Below, in pieces: positions 7,607 to 16,002 of a stretch of DNA of 64,000 bases. The stretch is from CAVUWL01 sp963787415 (lineage in GTDB: Bacteria; Actinomycetota; Thermoleophilia; Solirubrobacterales; 70-9). The notes beneath the pieces are model-generated. The model did no database searches. It had not been told where the DNA came from and saw only the letters and a program-made list of their open reading frames with translations. Made by a program: the position numbers and the translations under genes. Location of the stretch: positions 620,001 to 684,000 of the forward strand of contig CAWBCO010000003.1 in assembly GCA_963787415.1 (NCBI GenBank), read 5' to 3'. The first letter of the stretch is position 1; every line of letters starts with the position of its first letter.

Positions 7607-8267
7607 GACTCCACTGAACTCAACTGAACACGGTCGCACTCCTCGGACTCAGCAGGGACAAATCGTCCCTAAATGGCTTCCTAGAGCCAATCCTCAGTCC
7701 GGAAACCGGGGTTCGAATCCCCGTAGCCGTACTCAAGACATAGAGCCAAAAGCGGTCTCCGAAGGGGGCCGTCTTGCTCTGGGTGGCAACCAAAGTGGCA
7801 ACCCGCCCCACGCCTGGTGGATTGGGCGCCTCTTGACGAGCGCAGGCGTGGCGGCGAGGACGAGACCTATACCCCGCTACTTGGTCGAGTACAAGGAGAC
7901 GCCGAAGTGAAGGCGGAGGAGGTGATGAACGCCGGGTTCGAGCCCTGCTGGCAAGACGCTCCAAAAGAGGAAAAACTGGCCCGCGCCTGTCGAGATTATC
8001 TCTGTTCGAGGTGGCCCCTCATACTTCGTAGACGCTCATTGACGGGAGAGCCGCAGCAGCCAGAGAGCAAACACCGGGTCAACCTGGCCTGCTACCCGGA
8101 GCGCACCCATAACTGCCGCTCACCGAATCACGACGGGAGGCACTCAGCGAATCATGCCTGCGGTCTTCGCAACCTGGCCCGCTAGTGGAAAGCCTCCGCC
8201 CCGTCGTCTATCGCGGCCACCCTTGGGCCCGGAGTGACCGTGGCCAGCTCGGCGGCGAATTCGAAGC
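7607..8267. other. Non-coding accessory stretch with integration scar
   Basis: No convincing gene is seen. It holds a tRNA 3'-end remnant (7690-7731) followed by GGTGGCAACCAAAGTGGCAACCC, a sequence type I often see where an integrase gene runs up to a tRNA attachment site; no integrase body remains. Plus-strand frames across 7817-8185 lack family character. Confidence 0.45.
7690..7731 (+). other. tRNA 3'-end remnant, possible attachment-site scar
   Basis: 7707-7723 forms a perfect T-arm: stem CGGGG, loop TTCGAAT, stem CCCCG. TAGCCGT then A follow as the 3' acceptor strand and discriminator. The matching 5' acceptor strand ACGGCTA and the D- and anticodon arms are absent upstream, so this is not a working tRNA. 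Such fragments are left by elements that integrate into tRNA genes. Confidence 0.6.
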
Positions 8268-8765
8268 TCAGCCGTGAACGAAAATCTTCAGGAGGACCAC
8301 GACCAGCGCAAAGACTGCAGCAGAAGAAACGGAGATGATCGACTGTAGCCGGGTCGCGCGTACTTTCCAACAGGCGAATCCGACCCCGAGCATGAGCTCG
8401 GATAGGGCGACAACCAGCGCACCCGTGATTGCCGCCTGGCCCGAAATCACTCGCAGCGCACCGAGCAGAAGGAGCACTGCGGGCAGAAGCTGGGCGCTGA
8501 CCATCGGCCACTCCCAGGCGAGCTCATGCCGTACCCTCCTCGCGTCGGGTGGTTCCCCTTCGATCCAGGTGCCGATCACCCGCGCATATACGTGCGCGAA
8601 GTAGAAAACCAGGGCTGTCACACAGACGTAGATCTCCACGAGACCCGGCTGGCCGGGGTGATCAGCGCTGGCTGCTGCGATTATCGATGAGCCGAGGATC
8701 AGCCCGTAGATCGCCCCGGCGACGTTTTGCCGAACCTGGTGCGGAAGTAGACGAAAACGGGGCAT
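8268..8765 (-). CDS. Integral membrane protein of unknown function
   Basis: A 165-residue protein with about four or five hydrophobic helices: NVAGAIYGLILGSSIIAAA, LVEIYVCVTALVFYFAHVYA, VSAQLLPAVLLLLGALRVI, ITGALVVALSELMLGVGFA and a C-terminal helix before KIFVHG. An acidic loop around EGEPPDARRVRHEL separates helices 2 and 3. I have the impression of a family widespread in Actinobacteria but cannot name a function. It is divergent from the DUF1269 gene. Confidence 0.7.
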   Translation of the reverse strand: MPRFRLLPHQVRQNVAGAIYGLILGSSIIAAASADHPGQPGLVEIYVCVTALVFYFAHVYARVIGTWIEGEPPDARRVRHELAWEWPMVSAQLLPAVLLLLGALRVISGQAAITGALVVALSELMLGVGFACWKVRATRLQSIISVSSAAVFALVVVLLKIFVHG

Positions 8766-8969
8766 GGAGAAGCTTCTGTTTCGGCAAGTGCGCCGCCTAC
8801 CATGTCACAAATCCAGTCCACTCAAATTGGGGAGCAGATCACACAGCCGAGGATTTCGGGGCGCTTCGTTCGAGACCAACATCACCCGCTGAGGCGCCCC
8901 GTCGCAGCAGTTCGGAAAGGCGTAGCCTCTCCGCCTAGAAAACCGAGTGATCTCCACAAGGAGGGCCCA

Positions 8970-9482
8970 ATGGCCGATAAGCCAGTTTTCCTGTATGCAG
9001 CCATATATGACCGGACCGAGGACGCGGAGGCTGATTACGAGGCCGTCTTCGGCCTTCACGCGGCGGGCGCAATTGGAACATTTGACGCGGCGGTTGTCGA
9101 GAAGCAAGACGGCAAGGTCCACGTCCACAAGACCGAGAAGCCGACCCAACACGGAGCCTGGACGGGGATTGCCGTCGGCGCAATTGCCGGCATCCTCTTT
9201 CCGCCCTCGATCCTCGCCGGCGCGATCGTCGGCGGCGGCGCGGGCGGCGTCATCGGCCATCTTTGGCGCGGCATGTCGCGCTCTGACCTAAAGGATCTCG
9301 GCGAGGGCCTCGACGAGGGGAACGCCGCCCTCATCGTGGTCGGGGAGTCGAAGTTGGACGAGTTGCTGGAGAAGGCGACCACTAGGGCGCGAAAGGTGAT
9401 CGAAAAGGAGATCGACGCGGACGCCGAGCAGTTGAAGCGCGAACTGAAGGAAGCCGAGGAAACGGCCAGAAGCGACCACTAG
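8970..9482 (+). CDS. DUF1269 domain membrane-associated protein
   Basis: The ATG at 8970 has AAGGAGG at 8958-8964, which fixes the start against a longer frame from 8802. The 170-residue product starts with the DUF1269 pattern (VFLYAAIYDRTEDAEADYEA, VVEKQDGKVHVHKTEKPT), has a glycine-rich hydrophobic hairpin (GAIAGILFPPSILAGAIVGG) around residue 75, then ALIVVGESKLDELLEKA and a charged helical tail. The family is common in Actinobacteria and Cyanobacteria; function unknown, presumably stress or membrane linked. Confidence 0.85.
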   Translation: MADKPVFLYAAIYDRTEDAEADYEAVFGLHAAGAIGTFDAAVVEKQDGKVHVHKTEKPTQHGAWTGIAVGAIAGILFPPSILAGAIVGGGAGGVIGHLWRGMSRSDLKDLGEGLDEGNAALIVVGESKLDELLEKATTRARKVIEKEIDADAEQLKRELKEAEETARSDH

Positions 9483-9505
9483 AGTTCTGGTGCGTATCCG
9501 GTTTA

Positions 9506-9528
9506 GTCCGCGAGCAGTAAGCGCGGAC
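9506..9528 (+). terminator. Stem-loop after the DUF1269 gene
   Basis: GTCCGCG at 9506-9512 pairs perfectly with CGCGGAC at 9522-9528 across a 9-nt loop, 23 bases after the stop codon. There is no T-run, as is common for high-GC actinobacterial terminators. Confidence 0.4.
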
Positions 9529-9982
9529 GTGGTGCGTAATGACCCGCCTTCCGTCACGAACAGGCTCCGTGCGCCGTTTCCAGACGCGAGGCCACCATAT
9601 TGGCCACGGCACAGCGACAAGATGCGCTCAGAGCCGCAACGGCGGGAAGACGGAGCCAACCGGATACGCACCGGAGTTCTAGATAACTTCCGCTTTGACC
9701 AGCTGGAGAACTGTAAGATTACACATAGCGCGAAGAGTCCAACCAGAACCGTCACCACCGCCGACTGAGTGGAGTGTGGCTACCGCACCCAATCACGCTG
9801 CGGCGTTCCCGATCACCTCTCCGATCGTTTTACCCGCGAAGAGCGAGGCCAGTCAGTTGCTCGGTGACGAGATGATGGGAATCCAGCCCCAAGTCTGCAG
9901 ACTCGGAAACACATAAAGGTATTGTCAGCGTACAGGTGCGAACTGCCCAACAGCGGCCATTGTGAGTCCACAATGAACGCGG
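9529..9982. other. Non-coding stretch
   Basis: No gene, tRNA or clear repeat recognised. It separates two convergent genes, so it may simply hold their 3' ends. Confidence 0.5.
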
Positions 9983-10789
9983 CTAGAGCAGCGAGCTGGA
10001 TTCGCCAGGGAGGAGGACCCGAACCTCGACCGCAGGAGCGAGCTTTTCGCACCAGCTAGCGAAGTCGAGAGGGGGAGTGCTGAGGCAGCGGGGAAGGATT
10101 GAGGCGAGACCCAGCGGGAAAAACGTACCCCAATGGATCGGAACCGCGATCCGTGGTGACAGCATCGCCGCCGAGCGCGCGGCGCGTTCGGGGTCGAGGT
10201 GGCCGGGACCCAAACTTGGACCCCATCCCCATACTGGTAGCAGAGCCAGATCAAGTTCGTCGGCGAGCCTGCTCATCCCATCAAATAGGTCCGTGTCTCC
10301 GGCAAAGTAGACCCGACTCGAGCCCGATAGGTGATAGCCAACCGCCTGCGAATGCCGGGATATGGGCGAGCGACCGTGGGCGTGGTTCGCTTCCACCGCG
10401 GTGATCTGCACCCCTCCGATTCTGGTGAACTGCCCGGGAGCAAGCTCTGCCACGGAACTAAAACCGCAGAGTTCGAGAAATCGACCAGCTCCAGGTGGAG
10501 CGAGGACTGGAGTCTCGGGGTTGATCGCGCGCAGCGAGCGCCGGTCGGCATGATCGTGGTGGAGGTGGGAGATGAGGATCGCGTCCAATCGCTCTGACAC
10601 CTCTGGGTCGGGCTCAGGCCCGGCACGACGCAGGTGGACTATTCTTGCCCGCAGCGCCGGGTCCGTCAGGATCCGAAGACCATCCAGCTCGAGCGCAACC
10701 GTGGCGTGGCCGACATAGGTGATTCGATCAGACGGCTCCGTTGAGTTCCTTTCTCCAAGCGGAGAGGACCCGGTTGACAGAGGCGGCAC
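9983..10789 (-). CDS. MBL-fold metal-dependent hydrolase (UlaG-like)
   Basis: Contains the metallo-beta-lactamase signature SHLHHDHADRRSL, an early YVGHATVALELDGLRILTDP strand pair, FAGDTDLFDG with the bridging aspartate and a C-terminal PIHWGTF histidine. This is the UlaG/YtnP-type arrangement of two-metal hydrolases acting on phosphate or lactone-like substrates. The start is unclear: the family-like sequence begins right after the stop of the upstream gene, but no ATG/GTG/TTG lies there; GTG 10789 overlaps the upstream gene by about 60 bp, and ATG 10867 would overlap further. It is presumably co-transcribed with the gene at 10728-12764. Confidence 0.82.
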   Translation of the reverse strand: MPPLSTGSSPLGERNSTEPSDRITYVGHATVALELDGLRILTDPALRARIVHLRRAGPEPDPEVSERLDAILISHLHHDHADRRSLRAINPETPVLAPPGAGRFLELCGFSSVAELAPGQFTRIGGVQITAVEANHAHGRSPISRHSQAVGYHLSGSSRVYFAGDTDLFDGMSRLADELDLALLPVWGWGPSLGPGHLDPERAARSAAMLSPRIAVPIHWGTFFPLGLASILPRCLSTPPLDFASWCEKLAPAVEVRVLLPGESSSLL

Positions 10790-12764
10790 CGACGATCGGC
10801 TCAGTGGGAAGAGGTAGCCGCTTGGGAGAGAGGATAAAGGGACGGGTCTGCGGGCCACCGAGCCCACCGTGGAAGGAGATCAGCTCCTCAAATGCGCAAC
10901 CCTCGTCGAGTTCGGGGTCATAGAAGCTGCCGACCATGATGTCGGCCACGTTGTGGAAACCATTAGTGCGCAGCAGGTGCTGCGGTGCGGTGGGTGAGAA
11001 ACGAGCCAGCGGGTCCTTGCCCTCGACTCGACCATTGTCTAGGTAGTGGGCGCCGCCTGCGCCAAAGACAACGGGACCATGCTGGGCAGAGTTGACGAGG
11101 AGCCAGCCGATGTGGGGATGCTCGCGCAGGGACGAAATCAGCTTCGGGTGGCGCTCCTCGATCTCCTCTTGGGTGAGGCGGTGTTTCTGCTCCATCAGAT
11201 AGACCAAGCCCAGGTTGCCGGAGCCGAGCACGACCACCTCCCGATCGGAGGTCGCATTCCAATCGCGCTTCTTAGCGGCCCGGCCGGCCGCCTCGGTGGC
11301 GGCATACCCGACCATCGCACTCTGCTCGTCGCCGCCCACAAATCCGGCGACCTCCCCGCTCCTGACGGATCGCTCGATCAACTGCTCGAAGCTATAGCCG
11401 TTGCGCTGCTTGAAGGTCGCGCCCTGAGTTTGGCCGTGGTCGGAGAGCACGACGATCTCATACGGCCTCGGCGCGTATCTACGGGCTCGAGCAATTCGAT
11501 CGAACTGCTGGTCTAGCTTGCGCAGGGCCTCCATCGTGTCGGCCCGCTGCAGTCCGGAGTGGTGCGCAACCTCGTCGTAGCTCGAAAAGGTGGCATAAAC
11601 AGCCGAGCGGCCGCGCATCATGTCGGTCAGCACCCCGTAGACGATCAGGTCGCGGACAAATACGCACATGCTCGCCCGAATGAATGGGTAAATTCCGCCG
11701 CGGTCACCGCGGGGACGAATGTCACGCCGCGCCGCGCGAATTGCCGCCGTCCACTCGAGTATTACCTCCCAGCCGAACAGAACCAGGACCCGCGTCACAT
11801 TGAAGCCATTGGCGAGAAAGGCCCGGTAGCCTGAATTCGCCCGCTTCTCTTCCGCCAGACGACTGACCGTGAGAATTACCTCCTCGGCTTCACCGGAGAG
11901 CAGGTTGCCGCGACTTGCCCCTCCGTCGGCGAGCAAGCCCACGCCCCTCGAATGTTGGCGCTCGATCTCCGCGCAATCGCGCGGTGCCGAGCAGGACATG
12001 AGGGCACCGCTGTCCTTGTCCACCCAGCGGAAGGCCGGAATGTCGTCGTTCGAACCGAGCAGGATGCCCGCCTGGCTGGCGCCGGTCTGCGATGAAAGAT
12101 CGGGCTCCCACTCGGTAAGGCGATAGTCATCGACCGTCAGCCACCGCGCCATCGTCGGCGCACTTCCGTCGCGCACTGCGTCGCGCAGCACGGGCAGCGC
12201 CAGTCCGTCGATCTCGAGGAAGAGGATCCCCGGCAGGTCAGTTTTAGCAAGGGTCCCCTGGCGGCGTGCCACCCGCTGAATGACGCGCATTGAGTAGGTG
12301 TCCTCGTCGTTGGCTCCGACGATCACCTGGAGCACCAGCGAGATGATCGCCATCACCAGTGCGGCTAGGAGCGCGTCCCCGAGCGAGTGGACGCCGATGT
12401 AGGCGGGAAGTGTATGGCTCGCTAGCTTCAGCAGAAACGCATCGACGAGCATCACCAGCACGAAGCCAAGCGCCAGGGTCAGCGGTAGCCTCAGCGCGGC
12501 TATGAGTGGGGGAAGGAGGGCGTTGAGTAGCGCGACCAGCGCCGCGACAAGGAGGGCACCACCAAACGCACCAACGGTTACCCCGGGGATGAGGGAGGCT
12601 GCGACGTACAGCGATGCAGCGGAGATCGCCCAGGAGAGAGCCAGCTGTAGAGGCCGCAGGCGTGGTTTCTGCGGTTGCCAGCGGACCTTGTCTCCGTAAG
12701 TCGCCCCCAACGTGGCCTGGCCCGTTGATGAGAGAGATTGTTCTCGCTGAGCGGGGGTGTTCAT
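10728..12764 (-). CDS. Holin-4-like membrane domain fused to type I phosphodiesterase / alkaline phosphatase-like domain
   Basis: 678 residues. Residues about 35-150 form four hydrophobic helices resembling the mycobacterial 4-TMS phage-holin family (LQLALSWAISAASLYVAASL, then LVALLNALLPPLIAALRLPLTLALGF). From about residue 180 the protein follows the alkaline-phosphatase superfamily: GILFLEIDGLALPVLRDAV with the metal Asp, APTMARWL, a nucleophile region SSQTGASQAGILLGS, SYDEVAHHSG and VVLSDHGQTQG with paired Asp/His ligands. It is probably a membrane-anchored nucleotide or lipid phosphodiesterase. This fusion is recurrent in Actinobacteria; substrate unknown. Its 3' end overlaps the MBL hydrolase frame. 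Confidence 0.85.
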   Translation of the reverse strand: MNTPAQREQSLSSTGQATLGATYGDKVRWQPQKPRLRPLQLALSWAISAASLYVAASLIPGVTVGAFGGALLVAALVALLNALLPPLIAALRLPLTLALGFVLVMLVDAFLLKLASHTLPAYIGVHSLGDALLAALVMAIISLVLQVIVGANDEDTYSMRVIQRVARRQGTLAKTDLPGILFLEIDGLALPVLRDAVRDGSAPTMARWLTVDDYRLTEWEPDLSSQTGASQAGILLGSNDDIPAFRWVDKDSGALMSCSAPRDCAEIERQHSRGVGLLADGGASRGNLLSGEAEEVILTVSRLAEEKRANSGYRAFLANGFNVTRVLVLFGWEVILEWTAAIRAARRDIRPRGDRGGIYPFIRASMCVFVRDLIVYGVLTDMMRGRSAVYATFSSYDEVAHHSGLQRADTMEALRKLDQQFDRIARARRYAPRPYEIVVLSDHGQTQGATFKQRNGYSFEQLIERSVRSGEVAGFVGGDEQSAMVGYAATEAAGRAAKKRDWNATSDREVVVLGSGNLGLVYLMEQKHRLTQEEIEERHPKLISSLREHPHIGWLLVNSAQHGPVVFGAGGAHYLDNGRVEGKDPLARFSPTAPQHLLRTNGFHNVADIMVGSFYDPELDEGCAFEELISFHGGLGGPQTRPFILSPKRLPLPTEPIVGAASVNRVLSAWRKELNGAV

Positions 12765-12805
12765 GATCGAAGGATCATCGTTGATGGGTATTCACCTGAA
12801 GGTGA

Positions 12806-13507
12806 TCAGGCGACCAGGGTTATTGCTCCACGGGCGATCAGCAGCATGCCAATCAGGGTCGCAATCCGGATCGCGAGCCGGCGCCCGTCACGCCGCAAGG
12901 CGGCCTTGAATCGATCCACTCGCTCCGGCGTCGTGTCCGGCGCCAGCCAGTAGCCGAGCAGCGGTACCTCGAGCAAGACCAACATAATCATGTTGAACCC
13001 TAAGATCACGAGGACGGTCTCGGGGGGAGCGAGATCGTCCTTTGCCAGGCGGGTGAGGGCGATGAGATAGGAGGCGCCGGGAAGGGTCAGAAGCGCTCCG
13101 ACCACGAAGGTGGTGCGGGCGGTGCCCCCGCGGAGGGCTTGCTGCCAGCGAGGAGGGCCTTTGGCCTTCAGCTTGCCTTTTGCTGCTTTACGTCGCGCCC
13201 GGCGTTTTTTCAGATTCGCATCTCGTTCAGCGCTGAGGACTCTGGCGAGGATGAGAGCGATGATTCCGAGGACGATCTCCGCTGATGGGCTCACTGCATC
13301 CTTGGCGGCTTCGACCGCCCCGGATCCCTGCAGGGAGTAAACCACCACTATCCCCAATGAGATGCTTGTCATAAGCGCTCCGAGCAGGTAGCCGAGCATC
13401 AGGTTCCGCGGCTTCGGTAGAAGCAACATCACGGTGGTGGCGGCGAGTAGCGTCGGATTCAGGGAGGCCGAGAGGGCCAAAAGGAGAATGTCCACGGTAG
13501 GACTCAA
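12806..13507 (-). CDS. GAP family (Sap-like) polytopic membrane protein
   Basis: 233 residues, about six helices: LLALSASLNPTLLAATTVML, NLMLGYLLGALMTSISLGIV, AEIVLGIIALILARVLS, a strongly basic loop around residues 100-120 (KKRRARRKAAKGKLKAKG), then TFVVGALLTLPGASYLIAL, TVLVILGFNMIMLVLLEVPL and a last helix. This matches the GAP / sulfolipid-1-addressing (Sap) family of Actinobacteria, related to LysE-type exporters and implicated in glycolipid export in mycobacteria. It may transport a lipid or a small amphiphile; substrate unknown. It is divergent from the DHA2 transporter. Confidence 0.8.
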   Translation of the reverse strand: MSPTVDILLLALSASLNPTLLAATTVMLLLPKPRNLMLGYLLGALMTSISLGIVVVYSLQGSGAVEAAKDAVSPSAEIVLGIIALILARVLSAERDANLKKRRARRKAAKGKLKAKGPPRWQQALRGGTARTTFVVGALLTLPGASYLIALTRLAKDDLAPPETVLVILGFNMIMLVLLEVPLLGYWLAPDTTPERVDRFKAALRRDGRRLAIRIATLIGMLLIARGAITLVA

Positions 13508-13664
13508 TCACCTCGGGTTGCGCCGAGCGCTGCGAGCTTGCAAATGTCCCGTCGGTGGCTTCGCAATCGCGGCTCTGAGTGCGCGACCTTGTTTTGCGCC
13601 GCCGGACCCGCGAGGCTTAAGTGCAGAATGCAGAAGTCTCAGTTCAAAATGAAGGACGCGCACC

Positions 13665-15287
13665 GTGGAACGTAAAGCGAGTGCGGCAGCAGGGGTGGTC
13701 TTGATGACGCTCTGCGCGGGCCAGTTTCTGATGATGCTCGATAGCTCCGTCATGAACGTCTCGATTGCAACGGTCGCAAAGGACGTTGGCACAACGGTCA
13801 CCGGTATCCAAACGGCGATCACCCTCTACACGCTGGTGATGGCGGCGTTCATGATCACCGGCGGCAAGATCGGTCAGATCATCGGTCGAAAACGCGCATT
13901 CGCGATCGGCTGCGTGATCTATGGCGCCGGATCCTTCGTGACCGCGCTCGCGAGCAGCCTCGGCGTGCTGTTGATCGGCTGGTCATGCCTGGAGGGCCTC
14001 GGCGCCGCCTTGATTCTTCCCGCGATCGTCGCCCTTGTCGCTTCCAATTTCGGTCGCGACGAACGACCGCGCGCCTATGGCCTCGTGGCGGCCGCGGCGG
14101 CGATTGCCGTCGCGGTGGGCCCGATCGTCGGTGGGCTATTCACGACCTATCTCTCCTGGCGCTACGTCTTTGCGGGCGAGGTCATGATCGTGATCGCGAT
14201 CCTCTTCCTCACCCGGAGGATCACCGGTGGCGTTCCCGAGAAGAAAATCAGGCTGGATCTGGTCGGCACCGCGCTCTCGGCGATTGGCCTCGGCCTGATC
14301 GTATTTGGGATCCTCCGCTCGGGAACCTGGGGATTCGTCAAAGCAAAGCCCGGCGGCCCGGAGTGGTTGGGCCTTTCGCCCACCATTTGGTTGATTCTCG
14401 CCGGCGGGATGGTCGTTTGGATCTTCGCCGTCTGGGAGAACCGCTTGGTCGCGCGTGGGGTTGAGCCCCTCGTCGACCCGAAGATCTTGGGGAGCAAAAT
14501 CCTCCGCGGCGGCCTGACCTCGTTCTTCTTCCAATACTTCCTTCAGGGTGGGCTCTTCTTTGCGGTTCCCCTGTTTCTTTCAATCGCCTTGGGCCTCAAC
14601 GCGATCGAAACCGGAGTGCGATTGCTGCCGCTCTCCTTCTCACTGATCATCGCCGCCGCGGGCATCCCGAAGCTGTTCCCCGACGCCTCTCCACGCCGCA
14701 TCGTTCGGCTGGGGTTCCTGTCTATGTTCGCCGGTCTAGTTGTGATGGTTGCGGCCCTCGATGCCGGGGCCGGGGCCGAGATAACGACCTGGCCGATGCT
14801 GCTCGCGGGTTTGGGGATTGGGTTGTTGGCCTCTCAGCTTGGCAGTGTCACCGTCTCCTCGGTCTCTGACGAGCAGAGCGGTGAGATTGGCGGTCTGCAG
14901 AACACAATCACCAACCTCGGCATCTCGATCGGCACCGCGTTGACCGGTGCAATCGTGGTCGCCGCTCTCAGTTCATCCTTCCTCACCGGAGTGCAGGAAA
15001 ATCCGGCGGTGCCGGCCCAGTTGAAGTCCAAGGCCGCGACCGAACTCTCCGGCGGCGTCCCGTTCCTCTCCGACGTCGAACTGCGAACCGCGCTCGATTC
15101 GGCTCACGTGCCGCCGCGAGCGACCAATGCGATCCTTGAAGACAACGAGACGGCGAGGCTGGTCGGTCTGCGCTCCGCCCTCTCGGTGCTCTCCATCCTC
15201 GCTTTGGTCGGGTTGCTGTTGACAGGAGGGATTCCGATCAGGCAGCCGACATCGATCAAGGATCCGGCCACGGGCACGGCCGCGTAG
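13665..15287 (+). CDS. MFS transporter, DHA2 (EmrB/QacA) family
   Basis: 540 residues and about 14 helices, the size of the 14-TMS drug:H+ antiporter-2 family. The first helix carries FLMMLDSSVMNVSIATVAKD with the conserved Asp, motif A reads GGKIGQIIGRKRAF, and motif C follows in GLGAALILPAIVALV. A central segment (ENRLVARGVEPLVDP) separates halves as in QacA relatives. Likely exports hydrophobic cations or antibiotics across the cytoplasmic membrane using the proton gradient. GTG start at 13665. No adjacent TetR-type regulator is seen. Confidence 0.9.
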   Translation: MERKASAAAGVVLMTLCAGQFLMMLDSSVMNVSIATVAKDVGTTVTGIQTAITLYTLVMAAFMITGGKIGQIIGRKRAFAIGCVIYGAGSFVTALASSLGVLLIGWSCLEGLGAALILPAIVALVASNFGRDERPRAYGLVAAAAAIAVAVGPIVGGLFTTYLSWRYVFAGEVMIVIAILFLTRRITGGVPEKKIRLDLVGTALSAIGLGLIVFGILRSGTWGFVKAKPGGPEWLGLSPTIWLILAGGMVVWIFAVWENRLVARGVEPLVDPKILGSKILRGGLTSFFFQYFLQGGLFFAVPLFLSIALGLNAIETGVRLLPLSFSLIIAAAGIPKLFPDASPRRIVRLGFLSMFAGLVVMVAALDAGAGAEITTWPMLLAGLGIGLLASQLGSVTVSSVSDEQSGEIGGLQNTITNLGISIGTALTGAIVVAALSSSFLTGVQENPAVPAQLKSKAATELSGGVPFLSDVELRTALDSAHVPPRATNAILEDNETARLVGLRSALSVLSILALVGLLLTGGIPIRQPTSIKDPATGTAA

Positions 15288-15600
15288 CGCAGTTTCTCCT
15301 TCTTAGATCAGCTCACTGTCTTCAGCTGGCGCATTGTCTTCGTGCTGGATCACTGGTATTGACCGGCTGGGAAGACCGCGATAGGTTAGTCCGGGTGGTG
15401 CAACAAGCCACGACGCCGAGTCAAAAAAGGAGCGGTTGAATGTTGGGAGGAGACCGAATACAGGAAAGACGGCGCGTCGTCCGCGCGGCGTCGAGAGTGA
15501 TTGAAGATGTGATGCAGCCGAAGGAGTGTCACGAGGCGGCGAGTGGTCCTTCCGCCTCCAGGCAGGTCCCGGAAAAGGAGAAGTTCGTGGGAGCGGGCTC
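15288..15600. other. Non-coding stretch
   Basis: No gene or structured element recognised between the DHA2 gene and the small SHOCT-type gene; it should hold the promoter of the 15601 gene cluster. Confidence 0.45.
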
Positions 15601-15999
15601 ATGATCCTCGCAGCCGCTTATCCGTTCCTGGAAGTGATCTGGACGATGGTGGTCTTTTTCGCGTTCGTCATCTGGCTGTGGATTCTCTTCACTGTTCTCG
15701 GTGACATTTTCCGCCGCCACGACGCGTCGGGGGTCGTCAAGGTTCTGTGGATCATTTTTGTTGTGCTCCTTCCTTACCTCGGCGTCTTTGTGTACCTGAT
15801 CGCAGAGCACCGGGGGATGACCGAACGAGCCGAAAAGAAGCAGCAGGAAGCCAAGGCCCAGGCCGATGATTACGTGAGGTCCGTTGTCGCCACTTCAAGC
15901 CCAGCCGAGCAGATCTCCCAGGCGAAGGACCTCCTGGACGGTGGAGCTATCACGCAAGCCGAGTTCGAGCGGATCAAACAGCAGGCGCTGGCCGGTTGA
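15601..15999 (+). CDS. PLDc_N / SHOCT domain membrane protein
   Basis: 132 residues. Two N-terminal helices (VIWTMVVFFAFVIWLWILF and VVKVLWIIFVVLLPYLGVFVYLI) flank the GDIFRRHDASG loop, the arrangement of PLDc_N membrane proteins. A charged linker leads to a C-terminal SHOCT motif (QISQAKDLLDGGAITQAEFE, then RIKQQAL). SHOCT domains are oligomerisation or regulatory tails. The gene is only 3 bp from the DAG-kinase gene and probably forms an operon with it, amphi-Trp and PAP2. Confidence 0.85.
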   Translation: MILAAAYPFLEVIWTMVVFFAFVIWLWILFTVLGDIFRRHDASGVVKVLWIIFVVLLPYLGVFVYLIAEHRGMTERAEKKQQEAKAQADDYVRSVVATSSPAEQISQAKDLLDGGAITQAEFERIKQQALAG

Positions 16000-16002
16000 G
16001 CG

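Noticed and set aside
7620..7964. Minus-strand frame containing TATGIRTPVSGLRIG
   Set aside because: That peptide is the usual false translation of a tRNA T-arm; the frame covers the tRNA remnant and has no domain.
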